From Anaeromicropila herbilytica (GTDB taxonomy: Bacteria > Bacillota > Clostridia > Lachnospirales > Lachnospiraceae): DNA of 64,000 bases. The notes under the pieces are model-generated. The model was not told the DNA's origin, made no database searches, and worked only from the letters and a program-made list of their open reading frames with translations. Made by a program: the position numbers and the translations under genes. Position 1 is the stretch's first letter. Each line of letters begins with the position of its first letter. Location: contig NZ_AP024169.1 in the NCBI RefSeq assembly GCF_016591975.1, positions 2,705,001 to 2,769,000 of the forward strand, read 5' to 3'. This document shows positions 60,741 to 64,000 of this stretch, one piece after another.

Positions 60741-60787
60741 GACTTTGCTCCTCTTAAATTTGATGTAATCTCAATAGATGCAAAGTC
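60741..60787 (-). promoter_or_regulatory. Hairpin sequestering the MFS translation start
   Basis: GACTTTGC and GCAAAGTC (minus-strand order; 60780-60787 with 60741-60748) form a perfect 8-bp stem. The downstream arm lies between the GAGGAG ribosome site and the ATG of the MFS gene, so pairing would hamper initiation. Confidence 0.65.
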
Positions 60788-60810
60788 TTTTCGGACTATT
60801 ATTTTCTATA

Positions 60811-60847
60811 CTCCATGCGGATTCGTCCTATTAGACTCTGCATGGAG
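60811..60847 (-). promoter_or_regulatory. Hairpin overlapping the end of the leader peptide
   Basis: CTCCATGC (minus strand, 60847-60840) pairs perfectly with GCATGGAG (60818-60811). The upstream arm includes the leader codons for Ala-Pro-Cys, so a ribosome stalled or terminating there would open the hairpin. Confidence 0.65.
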
Positions 60848-60869
60848 CTAATGCAATACAAAGCTTCAT
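60831..60869 (-). CDS. Leader peptide of the MFS efflux gene (12 aa)
   Basis: The frame MKLCIALAPCRV-stop has a perfect AGGAGG ribosome site (60879-60884) 9 bases before its ATG, better than that of the MFS gene. It ends inside the first of two hairpins that precede the MFS start. This is the layout of translational attenuators upstream of erm, mef, msr and ABC-F resistance genes. No database match is claimed for the peptide; the case rests on the ribosome site and structure. Confidence 0.65.
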   Translation of the reverse strand: MKLCIALAPCRV

Positions 60870-60977
60870 TATTTTGTACCTCCTGGTTTTGTTGTTTTTT
60901 TAGGTTATAAAGTTATTTGATTGAGTTATTAAGTTAATTACTTATATCAATGATTTTTTTATTATTTGTTTCTATTT

Positions 60978-61006
60978 ACATTAACGCTATTTTGATGCTG
61001 CGTCAA
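60978..61006 (-). promoter_or_regulatory. Candidate promoter of the leader-MFS transcript
   Basis: On the minus strand TTGACG (61001-61006), a 17-base spacer and TAATGT (60978-60983) give a plausible promoter about 110 bases before the leader ATG. Confidence 0.5.
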
Positions 61007-61039
61007 TTGAAAAATGCTAACCATAAACCTTAAATAGTA

Positions 61040-62061
61040 TTAACTAATTTCTTGATTCACACAATTCCAGAACTCCCTCGTCTCTGACTGTGATAATTTA
61101 TCATACACTTTATCTTTATCAATAAAAACATAATCGTCAATCTCAAGATCTTGACAAGATAAAGCCCTTGATAACTCACCAATTCTAACTAAATACATTG
61201 AAGTTTCTTGTGTATATATCCAATCAACTTTTTCATATCATCTGGAAATTCAAAACATATTTTATCGCATAACTCTTCCATTACTAGGATATGTTCCATA
61301 CCTGTTTCTTCTCGAATTTCTCGTTTGATTGCATCTGCACTTTTCTCGTTCTCAAGTACGCCACCTTTTACGAAGTCCCAAGAGTTTATATTGATCGTTT
61401 TTTCATTCTCTTGACCTATTTTAACCTTATGTACTAATAAGAATTTATTATCGCTTGTAACTATTACTGCTCCAACCGCTTTACGAATTCTTTCTTTCCT
61501 AAATAAATCAATTTCTTCTTTATGTACTAATTTATCATCATGAAAAGATAATTTAACAATCCAAGGCATCTTATTTCGTATCCTATTAAAATCATTCAAA
61601 TGAAATGTTGGATCATAATAGTTGAGTATCGTACTAATTGCGGTACCGTGACTACCGATTACAATATTTTCACCTGATGAATCCTTCAACACTTGCGTCA
61701 ACGCATCTATATTACGTTTTTGAACTTCTCTTAAAGACTCGCCATTTGAAAGTTTATAATCAAAATCATTCCACTGCATCTTAGAGAAACTATTAAAATC
61801 TTCTATCCAATCATTGTCTATTTTTCTTTCTCGAAAGCCTTCTTCTATATGTATTGGATACCCTAAAGTGTCTGCAAAATCCTTAACTGTGTCAGTTGCT
61901 CTCTTATATGGGCTTGATAATATGATATCGATTTCTTTATCACTTAAGTAATGTGTCACTAGTTTACTATCTTCTAAACCCTTTTGTGTTAATGGACGTT
62001 CTTTATCATTATGGTTTGAATAATCCGGTTCTGCATGCCTAACTAAGTATACATTTGTCAT
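61040..62061 (-). pseudogene. Histidine phosphatase-Nudix hydrolase fusion gene, frameshifted near the 3' end
   Basis: The N-terminal ~190 residues form an RHG phosphatase (YLVRHAEPDYS, SSPYKRATDT, IVIGSHGTAIS). A Nudix domain follows, with the complete box GGVLENEKSADAIKREIREE TG at about 233-254. The frame stops at 61189 (KKLQCI), but the +1 reading continues YTQETSMYLVRIGELSRALS and ends NCVNQEIS-stop at 61040. Removing one TA from the TATATA at about 61215 restores a continuous protein. Phosphatase-Nudix fusions (MutT1-like, opposite order) sanitise nucleotides. ATG 62061 follows GGAG. The short form may still fold, as the Nudix box is intact. Confidence 0.8.
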
Positions 62062-62133
62062 CTGATTCTCCAATATATTCTCTTATTTACTCAATTACCA
62101 ATTGAGGTTCCAACCATACCGTTCCTCCTAATA

Positions 62134-62601
62134 TTATTTACTTGCTTTCCTTAACTTAATTATAAAAAATATGCTTGAACCAACCAATAACAATACAAAT
62201 GTAGGAAGAAACCAGACAGGTAATGAATTCGCTTCAGTAGAATTGACTGTAATGAACACAAATACTGCTACTACAATTAATTTAGTTGTACTAATCATAT
62301 TTTTCAAAACTGGATATACACGTTCTTTGTTTTCTTCTGTGACGGTAACACCTGTATTCCAGGCTTGTGGAAATCTTTCCGTTATTGTTATTCCAATATA
62401 GATTAACCAAGCCATAACGGGAAGTAAGAGTAATTCTATCTTATTTCCCATTCTATCAATCTGGCCCATTGTATTATAATGACCTGGAATCTTATCCGGA
62501 AAGCTATTCCAATTCATAATTAAGTAAATAGTTATTCCTATCAGTAAAATTAAGCATACTATCTCTACAAAAATATTATACTTATTTCTTTTCACTTTCA
62601 T
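62134..62601 (-). CDS. DUF1648 membrane protein (155 aa)
   Basis: Four helices are predicted. The DUF1648 signature is NSFPDKIPGHYNTMGQIDRM, a conserved P-x-x-I-P-x-H-x-x-x-G-x-x-D loop outside the membrane after helix 1. Such proteins occur near SdpI-like immunity and sporulation-linked genes, but function is not established. ATG 62601 lies 11 bases after GGAGG; a GTG four codons earlier overlaps that site. It is followed 73 bases later by the phosphatase-Nudix gene. Confidence 0.8.
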   Translation of the reverse strand: MKVKRNKYNIFVEIVCLILLIGITIYLIMNWNSFPDKIPGHYNTMGQIDRMGNKIELLLLPVMAWLIYIGITITERFPQAWNTGVTVTEENKERVYPVLKNMISTTKLIVVAVFVFITVNSTEANSLPVWFLPTFVLLLVGSSIFFIIKLRKASK

Positions 62602-62729
62602 ATTTAGAAACACCTCCGTTTAACTTCCTGTTTGTAAATTTCTAACACTATAATATCATAATATATGGAATAAATAAACTAAGTTTCTATGATTATATTG
62701 ATTCAATATAGTATACTAACAAATAAGTT

Positions 62730-62771
62730 AAAAACGCTCTAAACCTTTTGTATTTAAAAAGGTTTAGAGCG
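62730..62771 (-). terminator. Terminator of the hisS-like/GyrB-like pair
   Basis: CGCTCTAAACCTTTT (62735-62749) pairs perfectly with 62757-62771, and the minus strand continues GTTTTTAAC. It lies 70 bases past the stop at 62842. Confidence 0.85.
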
Positions 62772-62841
62772 CATATTTTAAGAGGTGTCAACTCGATTGG
62801 AACTATTTCAGCAATAGCGGCACTCGCATAGTAAGGAGTCT

Positions 62842-63384
62842 TTATTCTTTAGAACTTATCACATCAACTTTGATGTTATCCATATTTCCTATCTTATGTT
62901 TTAACCACTCATTAAGAATCTCAGAAGAAAATTTTTCATTTCCAAAGATTGATGTATCTGGTTTTAAAATTACCTCTGTACCCAAAGAACCTTCTAAACG
63001 GTTAATATAAAGTTCATGTTGAGCAATTCCACGAATATAATCTTGTTGAAAAGTTTTCCCATCCCTTTTTACAGTAATTTGCAAGGTTTCACATAATGAG
63101 TTAACAGTTTGTAGACCTGCTTGTATAAGGTCCCCCATTTGGCTATATTCTGCATTCGTTATTGGGCTTCCCGCCAATATTTTTTCCAGTACTTCTTTAC
63201 TTGCGTGCAAATCTTCTGATAATGGTAACCCTCTTCCGTTATCACTTATTTTTATTCTACCTTCTGGCAAAAGAGTTATTTCTATGTTAGTACAGTAACC
63301 AGCCTTAGCTTCTTCAATTGATTGTTCAAGAAATTCGAAAACAAGTTGATGCATATTATGTTGTAACGAGCTTAACACTTCCAT
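62842..63384 (-). CDS. Stand-alone GyrB/ParE-like GHKL ATPase domain (180 aa)
   Basis: The protein follows the first ~180 residues of DNA gyrase B: HQLVFEFLEQSIEEAKAGYC, NIEITLLPEGRIKISDNGRG, ITVKRDGKTFQQDYIRGI and LGTEVILKPDTSIF. It stops there, with no transducer, Toprim or DNA-binding parts. E17 and D48 match catalytic Glu42 and adenine-binding Asp73 of GyrB, but Asn46 is Gln21 and the GGLHGVG lid region is degenerate (GDLIQAGLQTVNSL). So nucleotide binding may be weak or lost. ATG 63384 is set by AGGAGG 6 bases before it. It lies 80 bases after the hisS-like gene. Function unknown. Confidence 0.75.
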   Translation of the reverse strand: MEVLSSLQHNMHQLVFEFLEQSIEEAKAGYCTNIEITLLPEGRIKISDNGRGLPLSEDLHASKEVLEKILAGSPITNAEYSQMGDLIQAGLQTVNSLCETLQITVKRDGKTFQQDYIRGIAQHELYINRLEGSLGTEVILKPDTSIFGNEKFSSEILNEWLKHKIGNMDNIKVDVISSKE

Positions 63385-63464
63385 ATTTAGCCTCCTATTC
63401 ATAGTTTCTGGTACAACATACATAGGAACTGTATACGAAGTAAGGTATTTCCTCACAGTACAAC

Positions 63465-64000
63465 CTAGCTATATTTTTTACGAATATCTGTATATCCTTC
63501 TTTTTCAAGATTCTCAACTTGAAATTTAACATTTTTATTTAAAGGTTGTACTAAAACTATATTTCCATCTTCTCTTAATGCTGTTGCTTCTTCTAATATT
63601 TCTATTATTTTTTCAGAATTAATATTCTTATCAATTAAAATAGCGATGCTCTTTTTATTACTATAATTCGCAAACTTTGCATTGTCCTTTAAGATTGTAA
63701 TAATGCGCTCAAATCCGATAGAAAAACCACATGCAGGTATACTCTGACCACAAAATTTTCCTATCATTTCATCATAACGTCCACCTCCCGCTATCGAAAA
63801 ATTATATCCTGGAATGCTAATCTCAAAAATTGTACCAGTATAATATGACATTCCTCTTACTAGCGCCGGATTATAAACCAATTTCACTTCTCCTTTTATC
63901 ATCTTTTTAACGCAACCAATTATACTATCTATATTTTGTATAATTTGTGTGTCAACAATATCGCTCGTTAAAAATTTACAAAAATCTTCGCAACTGCTTT
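63465..64000 (-). CDS. Histidyl-tRNA synthetase-like protein, C-terminal part (runs off the right edge)
   Basis: The frame is open to the window end. RGMSYYTGTIFEISIPGYNF is motif-rich HisRS text (RGxxYYTGxxFE), followed by GGGRYDEMIGKFCG and motif 3 PACGFSIGFERI. A short C-terminal alpha/beta domain like the anticodon-binding domain (KKSIAILIDKNINSEKIIEI, FQVENLEKEGYTDIRKKY) ends it. It could be HisS, a second HisS paralogue, or HisZ; catalytic motifs 1 and 2 lie outside the window. Its partner GyrB-like gene downstream is unusual for a housekeeping hisS. Confidence 0.8.
   Translation of the reverse strand, partial: SSCEDFCKFLTSDIVDTQIIQNIDSIIGCVKKMIKGEVKLVYNPALVRGMSYYTGTIFEISIPGYNFSIAGGGRYDEMIGKFCGQSIPACGFSIGFERIITILKDNAKFANYSNKKSIAILIDKNINSEKIIEILEEATALREDGNIVLVQPLNKNVKFQVENLEKEGYTDIRKKYS

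Noticed and set aside
1..64000. tRNA, rRNA, CRISPR arrays, prophage or replication origin
   Set aside because: I found no cloverleaf with a TTCRA arm, no regularly spaced repeats with unique spacers, no phage structural or integrase genes and no DnaA-box clusters. The direct repeats at 27794-27907 vary too much in length to be CRISPR.

Overview
The window reads as chromosomal DNA of a low-GC, spore-forming Firmicute, most likely a Lachnospiraceae member of the Clostridium/Lachnoclostridium phytofermentans type. The grounds are AT-rich intergenic DNA, strong AGGAGG ribosome sites, consensus sigma-A type promoters, a CotF-type spore-coat pair, and clostridial families (HXXEE, DUF1648, Acr3/ArsD/ArsA, WG/FN3 secreted proteins). 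I saw no rRNA, tRNA, CRISPR array or prophage. Almost all genes lie on the minus strand. The species guess is inference; the gene families are read from the translations.

Layout. 1-6.6 kb: accessory genes (partial histidine phosphatase, small membrane protein, a nuclease-fold candidate, an unknown protein, an APH-type kinase, a secreted coiled-coil protein, a sugar-nucleotide epimerase) with related intergenic repeats. 6.7-12.8 kb: spore-coat pair, M20 amidohydrolase, an XRE regulator fused to a superoxide-reductase-like domain, an HXXEE membrane protein and a MalT/LuxR-type regulator. 12.9-24.3 kb: a metalloid-resistance island. It holds the arsR - CoA-disulfide-reductase/rhodanese - acr3 - arsD - arsA operon, a 1553-bp IS4-family element, a permease - arsR - small thioredoxin set, a second permease and a cysteine-rich MarR regulator with palindromic operators. 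24.4-30.3 kb: an ABC-2 exporter operon and a Kup potassium transporter, each followed directly by a ~280-360 bp foldback repeat.

30.6-39 kb: three tandem secreted WG-like/FN3 paralogues, then an unknown membrane protein and a Sel1-repeat protein. 38.9-54 kb: a redox/detoxification region (membrane-anchored flavodoxin, old-yellow-enzyme type reductase, SDR, LysR, metallophosphoesterase, three NTF2-like proteins, soluble flavodoxin, aldo/keto reductase, acetyltransferase, TetR). Several truncated duplicates of its genes are scattered in the gaps. 54-56 kb: a degenerate duplicate of the membrane-protein/Sel1 pair, a third foldback repeat (internally deleted) and a VanZ-like gene. 56-64 kb: BAAT-type hydrolase, esterase, XRE regulator, MFS exporter preceded by a 12-codon leader peptide and RNA hairpins, a frameshifted phosphatase-Nudix fusion, DUF1648 protein, a stand-alone GyrB-like ATPase domain and the 3' part of a hisS-like gene.

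How the parts work together. The ars operon should sense As(III) through ArsR, carry it through ArsD/ArsA and expel it through Acr3, with the flavin reductase adding thiol-redox capacity. The two permease sets next to it look like parallel, differently regulated metalloid or organometalloid exporters. The LysR/SDR divergent pair shares palindromes overlapping both promoters. Signs of local duplication and decay are plentiful: Sel1 tails at three places, a copied lysR 3' end with its terminator, and permease, flavodoxin and MFS remnants. The most novel-looking items are the foldback family always found at gene 3' ends, the leader-peptide attenuator before the MFS gene, the regulator-superoxide reductase fusion, and the Cys-rich MarR/permease pair.
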